Origin: Latrodectus hesperus
Lineage: Eukaryota > Arthropoda > Arachnida > Araneae > Theridiidae
NCBI GenBank assembly: GCA_037975125.1
Contig: CM075853.1
Location: 88,670,395-88,734,394, forward strand
Direction of reading: 5' to 3'
Length of the DNA: 64,000 nucleotides
The notes under the pieces were generated by a model that saw only the letters and a list, made by a program, of their open reading frames with translations, was not told the DNA's origin and searched no databases. Positions 13,288-63,569 of the stretch are shown piece after piece (position 1 is the stretch's first letter; each line of letters starts with the position of its first letter). The position numbers were made by a program, and so were the translations under genes.

Positions 13288-13426
13288 AGCTTTGCAGCAT
13301 TTCGGTCAAAGTTTCTAAAGCAGATCTTTCGGCACTGCTGAATCCAGCTTCGTAACAAGCGGAGCTCACTGCGGCAAATAGAACTTTTCTTCGTGCAGTT
13401 GAAAATGCTAACTCCGTGTTTGACAT
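13288..13426 (-). CDS. TAF8: TAF8-like TFIID subunit, first coding exon only (partial gene)
   Basis: Reading the minus strand from ATG at 13426, 46 codons plus one base end at a consensus donor GTAAGTC (13287-13281). The peptide begins MSNTELAFSTARRKVLFAAV and ends AERSALETLTEMLQS. TAF8 proteins start their histone fold with the same pattern: an ARRR-type basic stretch, VSSLLTEAGF-like helix, then ETLTEMLQSY. TAF8 pairs with TAF10 in the histone-fold part of general transcription factor TFIID in the nucleus. Local base composition is clearly less AT-rich than its surroundings. Only this exon is visible. I searched lower coordinates for the rest of the histone fold and found no convincing second exon, so the gene may continue past the left edge or across a long intron. 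Another bromodomain-associated histone-fold protein is a weaker alternative. Confidence 0.75.
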
Positions 13427-14296
13427 GACTTTTATAAAAATTATTAAGCAAAAATAGACTGAATATAAATATAATTTTTGGGAAATGCGATTATAACATA
13501 TTACTCATTTAATTTGTAATTCCCAACATTGTATTATAATGAAATAAATTTATATCTTTTAAGACATTTATGTGTTTTCTTTTCAACTTGTTTACCTTCT
13601 AAATAACAACTATAAACTTTAAGTTTAAATTTTTTATTTCATTTCACTTCAAAATATGGGTGATATGTACTTCTAAGCATACGCTTTAATCTCTCTCGCA
13701 TAATATTCATGTATTTGAATGGAGTATAATAAAGATGTATAATGTAATAATTCCTGTATAATGTAATAATAATCATTAAATAGATTATAGAATTTTTTGA
13801 GCCTAGTTAGACTGTAAAATGAATTTACGTAATAAAAATTTTTAACTTTAGTAGCATATTTTAAATAAAGTTTTTGAAAATACTAATATTGACCACATAG
13901 TTTGTTAAATTTATTTTCAATTTCCATGCTTGATAAAGCACTTATTTCTGAAATATTTTATCGTTGTAAAGAGTTGAATTTTACAGTTATCAAAATCAAC
14001 TCAACGAGGAGATAAACCAGATTGCTAAATCCGTGATGTCTGCAGGTGTGATATGATTGGTTGTCTGTAGGATGATTGCATGATCTGGTTTCTTTTTTCT
14101 TTTTCTTTTCTTTTCCTTTTCTCTCTGTCGTAATTTCTCGCGGCGATAATGAAATAACAATCTAATATTTTTTTTTATTCTTGTTTTTCCTATCGTATGA
14201 TTATATTGCGAAACTTGGAGGAAAATCTTAGTTCAGCTGTTGAAAGAGAATAATTGTTTTATTCGTTGCTGTGTACCCATATAAATTAAAAGAATC
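13427..14296. promoter_or_regulatory. Candidate bidirectional promoter between TAF8-like gene and IDH1
   Basis: This 870-bp interval separates two start codons pointing away from each other. It contains an inverted CCAAT box (ATTGG at about 14055), a long pyrimidine tract at 14090-14130, and a CpG-containing patch near 14130-14150 (CTCGCGGCGATAAT). No TATA box is placed convincingly for either gene. Transcription starts cannot be fixed from sequence alone. Confidence 0.5.
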
Positions 14297-51639
<37,343 letters not shown>

Positions 51640-51972
51640 CTAACTTTTGAAATGAGCAAATTGTAATGCTTTTAATATTTTGAACAAATGGAAATGAAGA
51701 AATTTGTGGGATATATATTACAAATTTTAATTATTTGCTTTTCAATTTTTTTTACTTTTTTATGCATACTGTTATTAAAAATAATATTGTTTGGGACATA
51801 CATATGTACACATACTTATAGTTTACTCATAATTATTTATAAAAAAAGTGTTTGCACATATTTGAATGACTAACATGTTTCTGATAATATATATATTTTA
51901 TGTTTGAAAACAAGATTTTTTTCAGATTCTTTAAATTCAAAAATTATATAATTAATATCTTTCTCTAATAAA
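51640..51972 (+). other. Probable IDH1 3' UTR with first polyadenylation signal
   Basis: Non-coding, very AT-rich sequence follows the stop. The first AATAAA hexamer is at 51967-51972 and a second is at 52165-52170. Which one is used cannot be told from sequence; the 61-codon ORF at 51688-51873 lies in this UTR and looks like chance. Confidence 0.45.
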
Positions 51973-51979
51973 AATTTTG

Positions 51980-53550
51980 ATAATTAATATTGCATGTACA
52001 TATTGAATATATTTAATATTTATTATCAATTAAACTATTTTTGTACTCCATAATAATTTATTTGGTATTAGTTATATATTAATGTTTTATCTAATTCAAA
52101 AATGCAAGGCAATACTTAATATTTAAATTTACTTCATTTATATAGCCAAGTTCCTAAGCTATCCAATAAATTTAGATTTAATTCTTTATGCAAATTAAAT
52201 ATTTATTGTTCATGACAATCATAATTTCTTTATATTTACTTTATTTGGTGATGAGTTGATTATTGAATTTCTATCACTCAGTAGAAAATTGATCAATGGA
52301 TCTAACTTTTAAAATTAATTTGCATCTGTTTTTTTTTTTAAAGGAAATAAAGTAATGTATTAAAGGTAATTGAAAGTAAATAAAGCAAAAGTAAATAAAC
52401 TAATTAAATAATATCAATTTTTCATTATTCTATATTCTCTTGAATTTTTTATAAATATCAAATTTTGTTTACTTAATATTACGATAATAATATTACATAT
52501 CCTTACCAAGACCAATATTAAGAAAGAAACTTTAAAATAAATTGATCAGAAGGAAGAGGAAGTAAACTAAAAAAATAATAATAATCCAAATTTGACATAA
52601 ACAATGAAATTCTTTAAAAGAATATTGATAGTCATGCAAAAACATCTTGATAGTACAATTATTGATATAATTTAAAAATTTATCATCGATATCTATACTT
52701 AAAAAATTGAAGGTAATTAATTAGCTATCAACATAGTCCACCATTAATATCATAAAGTTTCAAGAAATTTTAAAAATAAACTAATGTTTTATATATCATT
52801 AATAATCTAATAGTCTAAATCTTAAAAGATAAAATAACATCAAATATGAATTAATTGTATTTATTTGATTCAATAAGAACATAAGCAACTCATACACAGT
52901 TGCTTATAGATAGCAACAAACATTCATTTTTGCTTATAAGTAACAGATTGATCAAACGCTAAGGCTGAATTAAAGCAAAATTTAGGTCTTAGCATGTGTG
53001 CGCTTGTGTGCAAAAATAATTAAATATAAAACAATTATCTCATATAACATCAAGAAAAATATTGTAAATTAATATAAATAATATCCTTTCTGAGATGTAA
53101 AAGCAAAAGAAAAAAAATTCCAAAAAAAACTGAGAAAATGAAAAAAAAAAATTTCTTAGCGTGCAACTGCACAGAACACTGAAACTTCTATGAACTACTT
53201 CTATTTCTTCTTCCAGAAAAAACTAGACTTCAGTTGGGAATATGAATAATTTTGAAAACAGTGCTTGATTTGTACTGTCAACAAATGTAGAGCTGTTCAA
53301 TAAACTGTTGTAACATGGTTAACCACTCTTGATTTACCTGGCCGGTATTTACTTGCGGTCAAGCATCTGTGTAAAATACACATGTTTTTGATTGAATTCA
53401 AATCAAGACACCTTGCTGTTCAATCTATGTTCAATATCTTCACTTTAGTATTAGGTGTAGTATTATGTGTCCACTGGCATTCATCCCTGCACCTAACCCA
53501 AAGTTAGTTGCTATCAGTAAAATGGAAGCTGCTGGAGTTTTCATAATTTA
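51980..53550. other. AT-rich downstream DNA, nothing recognised
   Basis: Contains a second AATAAA at 52165 and short A-rich runs; no gene or transposon motif found. Confidence 0.5.
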
Positions 53551-53756
53551 GAAGCAGGGACAAAACAGAAGATCCCCAATACTTAGTCTGTCACCTTCAG
53601 AGATATTATTTTATTTGGATGATATTATGACTGGAACATATTTATTGTGCTGTAACCAATTTTAGTGAGCATGAAAAGTCTTTAGTTAAGTCAGGATTCA
53701 AACTTATTACCTTCCAATAAAGAAATGACACCCCACCCATCTAGTCCATCTTGGCA
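53440..53756 (-). mobile_element. tRNA-derived SINE, copy 1
   Basis: On the minus strand the head near 53754 reads CCAAGATGGACTAGATGGG then TGGGG, and a B-box-like GTTTGAATCC follows at 53703-53694. The body (AGAAGCAGGGA..AGAAGATCC and GAGATATTATTT) is shared with the copy at 53870-54112. Confidence 0.6.
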
Positions 53757-53869
53757 TCAGCATTGCAGTTGGTGCATATGCATACTTCTCTGTACTTTGC
53801 TTAGAATTGAGCTCTTTCAGTTAGGTGGAAGCAGCTGGGTGGTAGTATCAGTAATTTAGATTGGGGCAG

Positions 53870-54112
53870 CATGTCCACTTTGGACCTTGCGCCATAAAAC
53901 CCAACCAACTGTAATTTAGAAACAGGGAGCAAGCGGAAGAACCCCCCTTACTCCCAGAGGTATTATTTCAATTACAGCACATTGCAATCATGATCTGCTT
54001 GAAACATCCCATCCACTTTTAGTGTAACACCACAGATCTTATGTTAAGAGTGGAGTTTAAATGTACTACCCTCCGATAATGAAAATAATGCTCCACCCAA
54101 CCACCACGGCCT
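53870..54112 (-). mobile_element. tRNA-derived SINE, copy 2
   Basis: On the minus strand the head at 54112 reads GGCCGTGGTGGTTGGGTGG, the typical A-box region of tRNA-derived SINEs, followed by GGAGGGTAGT and a B-box-like ATTTAAACTCC at 54061-54052. The body resembles copy 1 in the same orientation about 360 bp away. The far end carries GTTGGTTGGGTTTTATGG (53909-53890), matching 28311-28336. Confidence 0.65.
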
Positions 54113-54464
54113 GTCGTCTATGAAAAGAAACTCTACCTGTAACAACAATGTATCTATAAAGTTACAAATGAGGAAGGCTGGTCTCAGTACAATAGTGAGC
54201 GTCAACAATTGATCTACCTGAGAAGATGTGAGGATCAATACGGGTATCAAGCCAAATGCAAACATTTCCACTTTCAGAATCTCCCTTTCAATCTTCTTGG
54301 AATGCTTATTGTTATTCCCCATTATCTCCATATGAACATCATCTAGAATAGGTATTCAGGTTAAATCGACTTTTATTTGTAGATTACTCGGTCCAATTGC
54401 TCATGTCTAGTTGGTAGTAGTGCAAAAAAAACTGTACTTCGAATATAGGAATACCATCAATGCC

Positions 54465-54640
54465 CCATACCTACGGTCTTATTCACCAAACGCAGCGTAA
54501 CTCGAAAATTGTCTGTCATGAAATTGACTCGCTTGACTTACCGATTCTTATTCACAAACTGAGGTAGAGTGCGAGTCATATTACTAAAGAGTTACCCCAT
54601 CTTTATAAGTAACAAGGATTCTGATTGGCTGCTGGTTTGA
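54465..54640. repeat. Probable interspersed repeat fragment
   Basis: Mixed-composition block with two similar segments, CTTATTCACCAAACGCAG and CTTATTCACAAACTGAGG, about 70 bp apart. No coding frame; family not known. Confidence 0.35.
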
Positions 54641-54649
54641 GTAGCATAT

Positions 54650-57175
54650 TGGTTAATGCCCTCAGTGATTCATTTGTTTACATTTTTGCATGTCCTCCGA
54701 TATGATGTTTATTATTCAAAAGAAATTCAACATCAAGTATAAAGAATATGTAAGATTAAAAATTAATGTGAAAAATAGATTGGTATCAGTAATTATAAAA
54801 TAGCAATCATAATGGTCATATAACACATATTAAAATAATTGCATTGAGGAATTAGAAATCTCTGGCTTTTTTCTTCTTTTGATTTATTTAACAAACACTT
54901 GGTAAATTAATCAAAATTTTTTATTTCATTAGTTTGAAAAGATTTTTAGTTTCTTATTCCTATAAAATTAGCAATGGATTATATGTATGATTATTCAACA
55001 TAAATTCTATGAAATATTTCAAAGCATGAGTTAAGAAAATTTTGCATTTGCATGTTTATTATATGCTTTTTTAAAGCATGTTTCAAAAAATTATGAATTG
55101 ATGCATTTAATTAGTAGTTCTATGGTGATGCAGTTTATAAATAAAATTTTTATTATTACAATTTTAAACATTTCAAAAAAGTGAATTGTAATTTAGTTCC
55201 ATACACTAATAGCAACAGAGAAATGCCTAATGTAGCAGGGAGAGATTAAATAAATTTCTCTTGGAAATTTTACATACTACATTGGCAAGTGCCACAATGA
55301 GTTATTTAATAAATGTTTTAAATTATAATGTAAAATAAAAATAATTAATTTTTTTAAAAAGGAGAGTAAATATTTCAAATTTCAAGTGGAATAAACTGAG
55401 AATGTAAAAATCACCAAATGTATTTTGAATAGTTATATGGGTATCAGGAATATGTAATTTCAAATTTATGAGATTTTATTTTTATATAATATTGCATTTG
55501 TACATGTTAAATATGAAAATTTGTATTCAATCATCAGTCATTTTGCATATATTCAATAGATTAGATTACATTGTTTTTCACAATCTGATTTTTAAATTTT
55601 TACTTTATGCAACACAATTACACAAATGTGTTTTATGGTAGCTTTACCAAAGTATCAGGAAAATTGTGTTAAATAATTTTTAGTGTATTATTAATGAAAG
55701 AGATATCAGTTACATGACATTAAACAGTGTTTTAATATTTTTTATTATGTTCTAACAAATTCTCCAAACTTAAGTAGATTCCCAATATTTTTGTTCTATA
55801 TAGAGATTACTATTACTCATTTTTTTAACCCATATTGACTACATATAGCTTGCAAAAATGTCACAAAGAAAGGGAGAAACATTAATTTCCAAGTATTCTC
55901 CTTAACATGTTTTTGATACCGAGTAACCCTAGAACTGAAAGACGTTGAAATATATATAGTAAAGATAGTACTCTTATAATTTTAAAAACAACTTCAAAAT
56001 ACTAGATCATGCAAGTTAAAAGCTTCAATGGAGTTCAAGATTTAATTTTGGGAAACATTGAGTTATCTACTTATACATTATTTTATAATAAAATCATAAA
56101 TATTCTTAGCCAAAGTTTTTACTTTTCCATAACTGATAAACTCAATATTTAAATTTTCTATTGACTCAAATTCTCACTGGGAATTGGACTCAATTGTTGG
56201 TCCCGATCTAATTAGGCTTCTTGTACAAAAATGACCATCTAATGACAAATAAACTAAGCCAGGAATACAGGTATACATATTAGGAAAGAAATTTTAACAT
56301 TCATAGCTCATGATTGTACTTTGAGGAGTTTTCTCACTCATTTACTTTACCAAGGAAGTATTTCTACTTATTTTTAATGTTTAATAGGACTTTCTTAAGA
56401 TTTCGAAATATTTATTTTTGTTTATACAAAAGCGCTTATTTTTATTTTCAATTATTTTCATATTGTTTTATGCAATAGTATATTTTCTTTTTTATTCAAT
56501 CATTTATACATTCAAAGATCTTTATAAGTTTTTACAGTGTAGAAAAATATGCCCAATTTCATTATATTCTTCTGGAATGATTTCTCTCTGGTTAAAACAG
56601 ATTTATTTTATAAATTGTAATAATTAAAAATAGATGTTAAATAAGTAATTGTAATGAATACATGTTAGACAGAAAATAATATTCGATAATTTTTCATGCG
56701 TCAAGATTTTTAAAAGTCAAAATTTTCGAACTAATATCATCGTTTGTCCTCAAAACAATGTCACTTGGGAGACACTGGACATTGAAATAGGTAAAAACAT
56801 TGGTAAATCAGTTATCTGAATTCACATGTTTAAATTTTGCCTAAATAGGCTTCTAATAGTAATTTACTATCTTAAAAGCATGGAACACAAAGATTAATTT
56901 ATGAAATTACTTGTTAAAATTTTAAACATTAAAAAATGCAATTTTTATTTTATTTTTATTTATTTGTTTCAAATTTTTAATAGTTATGTCAACATATAAT
57001 ATTATTTCCTTTAACTTATAATTTTTTATTTAAAGGTTTTAAGTTATTACTCAATTTTTTTAGTGAAAACACATACTTTTAAGTGTAGGTCTTAAAAATA
57101 TCAAATCATTGCATTTTCACTATATATATTCTTTGTGAAAATCTTATACATTTGTTGAAAAACTGCAGTAAAATG
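54650..57175. other. AT-rich DNA, nothing recognised
   Basis: A 69-codon ORF at 56418-56627 is rich in F, I and Y as expected from base composition and is not supported as a gene. Confidence 0.5.
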
Positions 57176-57176
57176 T

Positions 57177-57178
<2 letters not shown>

Positions 57179-57254
<76 letters not shown>
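57179..57254. repeat. (TA)n microsatellite
   Basis: About 37 uninterrupted TA units. Confidence 0.98.
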
Positions 57255-57261
<7 letters not shown>

Positions 57262-57839
57262 GAAACTAAGACGTGGGGAAAATAATGCTCACTCATTTGA
57301 TGTACATTATTGTCAGTGTTAAATGCTAAAATTTTCTCAACAGATTTTAAAAAATTTGAGACTAATTATGGTAAACGTTTTTAATATATACGATAAACGA
57401 ATTATATATTATAGAGAAGCGTTAAACATCTAAATATAATTATTTTTTAAAAAATATCCTGGTAAAAATTATAAAACTTACATGTTTTATAAAAATGCAT
57501 AATTTTTTATTGGACTATAAAAATCCCGCTTTATGTATTAAAATTAATTTTTTTCATTTTCAACAATTCTCTTAAAAAACAAAATTTGTGAGAATTAAAC
57601 TAACTATATTTGGGAAGAAGTAACGATACATTAACGATGTAATTAGTAAAAAGAAAACGGAAACTAAATATATGTATTTTCCTCGAATTTGGTAGTAACT
57701 ACTTTTCAATTTCCACAGTTATATCACATTTCAATTCCAGGAAAGCACTTCTTTTCCTGAAACCGAAACATATAATAAAACCGGCAACGAAAGAAAAAGG
57801 GAATTCCCCTTTTTCCTTCGTTTGCTGTCACTGGTCATG

Positions 57840-58321
57840 ATCGATGATTTCAGAAAGAGCTAGGTTAAAGAGATATATTTTTCTCAATTGGAATTTTCTT
57901 ACAAATATAACATGATACTTGACTTCATATGGTTTGACAAGGAGCGGAAAAGATGGTAATCCGTCGGTGCAAGTTCCAAAGAATACGGCGGATGTTCATT
58001 GACCTCCCATTCGAGCTCTTAGTGCGGTTTTGACGACTTGTGCAACAGGGTGCCTGGCGTTGTGAAGGAGTATGGTTTGACCATGTCGATCAGGTCTTTT
58101 CAGTCGAATCGCCTCATTCCGCGGTGTAGCTGAGCAATGTAGAGCTCCTTGTTAACTGTGGCATTCTTTTCGAGCATTTCCCAGTGCACCAAGAGGTCCT
58201 TAAAAACTGGCTCAGTAACTTCTTTGACGCCAGACCAGGTGATTTTTGGCGGAACGTCATCAACAAATTGGTCGAGAGGTGGGAAGAGGTTATGAACAGC
58301 AACGGCGAATATATAATTCAT
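57840..58321 (-). mobile_element. Mariner-like transposase fragment
   Basis: The minus strand from 58321 reads VKEVTEPVFKDLLVHWEMLE and then KNATVNKELYIAQLHRGMRR, a central mariner transposase motif. After a frame change it continues with LIDMVKPYSF, then LHKSSKPH and PPYSLEL-like text around 58000, where PPYSPDLAP is expected, and FPLLVKPYEVKYHVIF. The first part before position 58230 is not clearly mariner. Inverted repeats were not found. Confidence 0.7.
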
Positions 58322-58329
58322 TAACTTAT

Positions 58330-59440
58330 AGTATTGTTTTATGCTTAAATGTGTGATATAATTAATGTTAATATTTAATATAATTATTGTTTTTTTTTTA
58401 AATAAAAGTCTTTGGTAAAAACGTTATGAACTTATTCCCCAGCCTAATATTTATTTATTCGATTGTATATTTTTCAATAGGTAACAGGTACTTGTGTAAC
58501 CTATATGATAATTATTTTAATAAAAATATAAAAAATCAATGATATAAAGGTCTTAATTGAATAATTAGTAATAATTTCGAAAAACAATTCTCTGATAAAA
58601 ATTTCTTAAGATTTTTAAAAACTATTCTCATTTTATTTAAATCTTCATCATTGAAATTGTTTTTTTAAAACTAGAAAAATATTTTGAATATTTTTAGTTT
58701 TAAATAACTGACAATTAACTGAGAATAAAGCGTTTTTAATTTAAACTGTGCAATTAAAACGCTGCAGAAACTTTAATTTGAATATTATTATATTTATTAT
58801 TACTTTTATGAAAACATTAAATACATGGACTTTAATATGATAAATAAATTTATTTGTATTTTTTATTTAAATATTATGAAACAGACTCTGAAATGAAATG
58901 TAATTATTTTTTAAATTAGGATTTTTAATATAATACAAATGCATAAGTATTTGTAGTAAAAAAAAATTATAAATTGATTTCACAATTTAGTTTCTTATTC
59001 ATAGTTTAAAAATTCATTTCAAAGAAATTATATTTATTTTATTTTAAATAAGTTGCATGGGCAATTGAAATAAGCTTTGTGTTATTTATAAATTTTGTTC
59101 TCACTTTTTTTTTTTCTTCTAAACATACTTTAACAATAATATTTGCTGCTGATATTAAAATCAAGGCAATATTTCTTGGCGTTTTGGGCATGATAATTTT
59201 TTTCGAGTATGAAAATATTAACATATAAGCAATACATTAATAATGAAAGTTAAACTGCAAATACACTTTTATTGGTTAATATTTGGAGTGACGTCATTAA
59301 TGACATAATTATTTCTTGTTTGGCTGGTATTTCAGACACCATCCACCAGCAAAACGGTGCACAGGTTTGCTGCCTGCCATACGCATTCATTCTCTGATTG
59401 GTCACATTGTTTATTACTGATCCTGCCATCTATTAAATAA
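58330..59440. other. AT-rich DNA, nothing recognised
   Basis: No supported gene; a 61-codon ORF at 59039-59224 on the minus strand looks like chance. Confidence 0.5.
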
Positions 59441-59460
59441 TTCCAATATGAACGAAAATT

Positions 59461-59815
59461 AGGGGCCGTGGCAGCCTAGTGATAAGGGCATCGGACCTCC
59501 GTCCTGAAGGGTGAAGGTTTGATTCCCAATGCATGCCGCCATAGACCCCAAGTACATGCGATATACATGCTCGTTAAATCTGTGACATCAAGTCCTGTGG
59601 TCGATCATTGAGCAGTTACCATCTGTGCAATGGTCAGGAGAAAATTTCTTACCTCTTCAGATCAATGTCAAAATCGAGGGAGTGAATCCTCTGGTGGTGC
59701 CATCTAACGGAGGATTTAAAGAGCTATGTTGTATTTTCACTTTCGTAGTGCTCTGATTAAAGAATTCGCATAGCCAAGGCACAGAGCGCTTAGCTTGTAC
59801 AAGTGTCATAATCTA
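59461..59815 (+). mobile_element. tRNA-derived SINE
   Basis: The 5' end GGGGCCGTGGCAGCCTAGTG has an A-box-like TGGCAGCCTAGTGATAAGG, and GGTTTGATTCC at 59516-59526 is a near-perfect B box, the order and spacing of an RNA polymerase III promoter. The body runs through a mixed-composition region to about GAGCGCTTAGCTTGTACAAG. The edges are sharp against the AT-rich flanks. Confidence 0.8.
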
Positions 59816-59829
59816 AAATCTTATATTTT

Positions 59830-61300
59830 ATGTAATGTCAATTATAAAACTTTAATTTAATTATTTCAGCAATATAATTTTCTGATACATAAATATTTAT
59901 AACACACTATATAGTTACAGATTGTTTATTAACAAAGAAACATAATGTTTCTGTAGAGTTTTTTCATGCTTTCGTATGAATATCTTGTGAAAAGTATTTT
60001 ATTTGTATTTCCGTTTTGTAAATGCCTTTTTAAACATTATTTAAAATACCAGAGAAAATATATATGAAAAACTATTTAAATAATGTTTCTTTCTCATTAG
60101 ATTTGTTTTATAGTATTTTCCGATAATTTTAAGCTTTTTTACCATATGTATATTTAATAAAGAAAAAAAAGTCGATTAGCCATAAAAAAATTAGTTTTGT
60201 ACATTTGTCTTATAAAAAATGCACTTAAATTGAAATTTGAATTTACATTTATAATAAATTTAGTAATAATATTGTAAATATAAATTTGGCTGAAATGAGA
60301 ACAAATTTTTGCTTTATTTAAATAGAATTTTTTTAAATATAAAATATATTGTTTCTTAGATTGCAATCAAATACATCAGTGAATATTAAGAAAAATTAAT
60401 ATTAAATAATTTTGTATGTTCAAAAATTTCAGATTTCAATTACAAAATTATATCCGAATATTTAAAAAAAACTCTCTCTGCTTAGTATAGCTAATCATGT
60501 TTCATTAAACCTTGTAAAGCCATGTTATCCTACAATTTTCTTTATTCACAATGCATTCGACATGATATATCTAGGGTGTTGTTTTTCTATACTTTTGGCC
60601 TTTTAGAACTTGTAAATAGGATCAGTAATTTAAATTTGTTTCTTTAAGAGTGAAATTAAATTGAAATAAAATGAATATGAAAGCAAAATTTTGCAATTTA
60701 TCATCTTAAACCAAGTGCATAGACAAGCTGATTCAACTGTAATTGTTTATGAACAAAAGCCTAAACAAGATAATATATAGAAAATGAGAAAAAGCAAGGT
60801 GTTACTTTTATTTTCATTTATATGTTAATATCAAATAAGTATTGATTACTACGATTACCCGTATATCCCAAATGCATTGTTTAAATGTTTACATGAATAA
60901 AGATTCTATTTCAGGAATTATTAGCAATTACTCCAGAATAACATGAAAATAAACAATCTTTATTTAAGATTAAAACACATTTTTATGTACAAATAAGTTT
61001 TTTCAATAGATATTCAATAAAGTACTATTTTTTTATAAAAAATATTGTATCAGAAACGATTTTTAAGTGTTAAGACATATATCAAAAACCTGCATCAAAT
61101 AAAAGTAATATCTAGTATTGATTACATAGTACTTGATGTTATTTTTCTAATAATTTAGCTTCCAGAAATTTCAGATATTCTGCACATTTCTCTTCATATC
61201 CCAGAAAGTTTTATCTCCTAGGTATGACACAAAAAATGTATTAAAAAATGCATTTGTTTTAAGAATAAAACATGATATTTCTATGGATTCTGATACACAA
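59830..61300. other. AT-rich DNA, nothing recognised
   Basis: No coding or repeat structure could be supported here. Confidence 0.5.
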
Positions 61301-61319
61301 ATGCAACACATCATATGCC

Positions 61320-62610
61320 TACACACAGAGGGGGAGCAAGGGGGGGTCTATCATGCCCCGGGCGCAGCTTGCAGAGGGGCGTCAAATCATTTCAAAGCTA
61401 AACAAAATTTAAACAATCTTTGTTTCATCATAATATCAATTTTATTCGGAGAAATAAACTTTGCATTTTATAATTGTTGTGTATGTCCAGGAAAATATAT
61501 AAAAAAACTTCAGGGAGGAATCAGATTTGGAAAGAAAAGAGGTTATTGATGAGTGAAAAATGAGGGAGAGCTGCTGGAGCTTGCCATAAATGAAACGTTA
61601 TATTTCTTTACTAATAATAATTTGGCATGGTTTGGTTCCTATTAAAAAATGTGATCTTTTAACCGTGCTTTCGATTTTCATTTCTTGTAGTTAGAATATC
61701 GGTTTTTCATCCTTTCTTTTTTAAGTTTCATATTTTGCTCAAAGTTTGTGATACTATTGTTTTGTACTATAAATCTTGTAAATGTGTAAATAATGAAAAT
61801 ATCTTAATTTTTTTCACATAAAATTTCTGAAATATTAGATTGGTCAATTCCATTTAAAGCACACGAGAGGTTCACATTTTAGTATAAAGTTATTTACCAA
61901 ATTATTTGTGTTAATATTATATGGTAATTTTTGGATCTTTTAACTTAGGGAAATTACAGAAGAGTAAGCTCATGAAAGACACCTATTTAATTTTGTGAAT
62001 ACGCCAAGATTCACAGTGCCCTTTATGAGTTCTAATTGTTATACATGTTGTCTAAGTCAAGTTATATGCTAAAATATATATAACAATAATATTAACAAAT
62101 TATAAGTTTGTTTTATTCAAAATTAAAAAAAACGTTCAATGAATATTATTTCCATACGACCCTTCTGAATGCTATAATTATTTAAGTATTAAAAATATTT
62201 TGTCAAAATTTCAGTGTTTTGAAATATTTTTAACTTCTCATAAGAGATTAAATAATTTTAATTAACAAGCAGTATTTCGTTAATATTTTTGATTTCCTGT
62301 TATGATAAAAAAAATGTGAAAATTTAATCTAATTTCGACTTTAATAACTTAATAAAAAATTATTCGCAAAAGAAAAAAATTTCGTATAACTGAAATATTA
62401 TTTATGGAAACTTGCAAGAATTTATATGTGCTGATAATAACAGAAAAGTCAGATTTTACTTAAGTTATCAAGAAACGATATAGAAAGATCAGTTGTTATT
62501 GAGACTTGTTGAAATTGTATTATTTTTGTCCCAAACTAAAATTAAAACCATTGGGTTGTCCAAAAAAGGTAGGTTTTAAGGGGGCGCCAATTATGCTCAT
62601 TATGCTACTG
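61320..62610. mobile_element. Candidate non-autonomous DNA element with CAGTGGCGTAG-like ends
   Basis: The right end GGCGCCAATTATGCTCATTA then TGCTACTG (to 62610) is the reverse complement of a CAGTAGCATAATGAGCATAA-type terminus. Near 61325 CAGAGGGGGAGCAAGGGGGG and GCCCCGGGCGCAG look like a diverged left terminus of the same style. The ~1.3-kb interior has no recognised transposase. The left boundary is uncertain. Confidence 0.45.
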
Positions 62611-62863
62611 TCTACACACACATCATGCAATGTAGAATTTGGCGTATCACATTAGATTTTAAATTGTTATTTATAAATGTGAATTTATTTAGTAATTATA
62701 TAAGATCTTTGTTATATTTTTATCAGCTTGAAAGTTTATTAATTTATTTTGCCTTTAGAATAATTTGGATAATACCTTCAGAATCAAAGGAAGCTATATG
62801 TTATACATTTGCATGAAATATAAAGCAAAAATATTAAGTGGTTATCTTATACAATAGCTTATG

Positions 62864-62925
62864 CAGTGGCGTAGTGAGCATAATTGGCGCCCGGGTACGA
62901 TATCTTTTTTGGCACCCCCTTAAAA
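62864..62925 (+). repeat. Second copy of the same transposon end, opposite orientation
   Basis: CAGTGGCGTAGTGAGCATAA then TTGGCGCCCGG (62864-62894) mirrors the end at 62580-62610. About 27 of 31 bases pair. It continues with GGCACCCCCTTAAAAATAAA; a matching far end was not found within the window. Confidence 0.6.
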
Positions 62926-63224
62926 ATAAAATGATAATATAATATAAATATGGAAATAAAATGTATTAAGTAATAAAATATATATAATAATATAACGATA
63001 TATAGTACATTATAATAAATAGAGTATAATTGTAATAAAAATATAATATCAATAATAACAGAATGTAGTACCTACTATAAAATAATCCAAAATATATTAA
63101 TTTAAAGTACCAAGCTCAGTTTTAAATTTAAACAAAATTCAATTCTAATTAAAAAAAACAACACTTATATTGAATTCGAAAAAGTGTCATTAGAATAACA
63201 GGACTTACATATTTAAGTCTCCTA

Positions 63225-63560
63225 TTACATTAGAGTTGCCCAGATTTCAGTTTGAGCAACTCCCGTAGACGACTTAACATTACGTGACGTCATTGTAGCT
63301 AAAAATTTGAGCAACTCGTCCGTCCAATAATATTACAGATTTTTTCACAGCTGCGCAGTTGAAATTTGTAAATCATTTTGTTTTCGCCAAGTTTCATGCC
63401 ACAAATGAAGTTGGCGTTATAAGCTGCCGAGAATGAGCAACTTTTGCGCGTTATAACCTTCCGAGCAATTCATATCGCCAATGATTTTAAACACGGATCA
63501 TAAAGCTTTGTCTTTTTTTCGCCAAGTGGGAAGACTATTGTATTTCATTTCAATCTAGCA
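63225..63560. other. Mixed-composition block, unexplained
   Basis: GAGCAACT occurs several times (63254, 63312, 63435 region) and TGACGTCA appears at 63286-63293. No frame reads as protein. It may be an inserted repeat or a regulatory region of a gene outside the window. Confidence 0.3.
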
Positions 63561-63569
63561 GAATTGCCG

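Noticed and set aside
58114..58302. 62-codon minus-strand ORF overlapping the mariner fragment
   Set aside because: It is an out-of-frame shadow; the frame at 58100-58321 carries the transposase motif.
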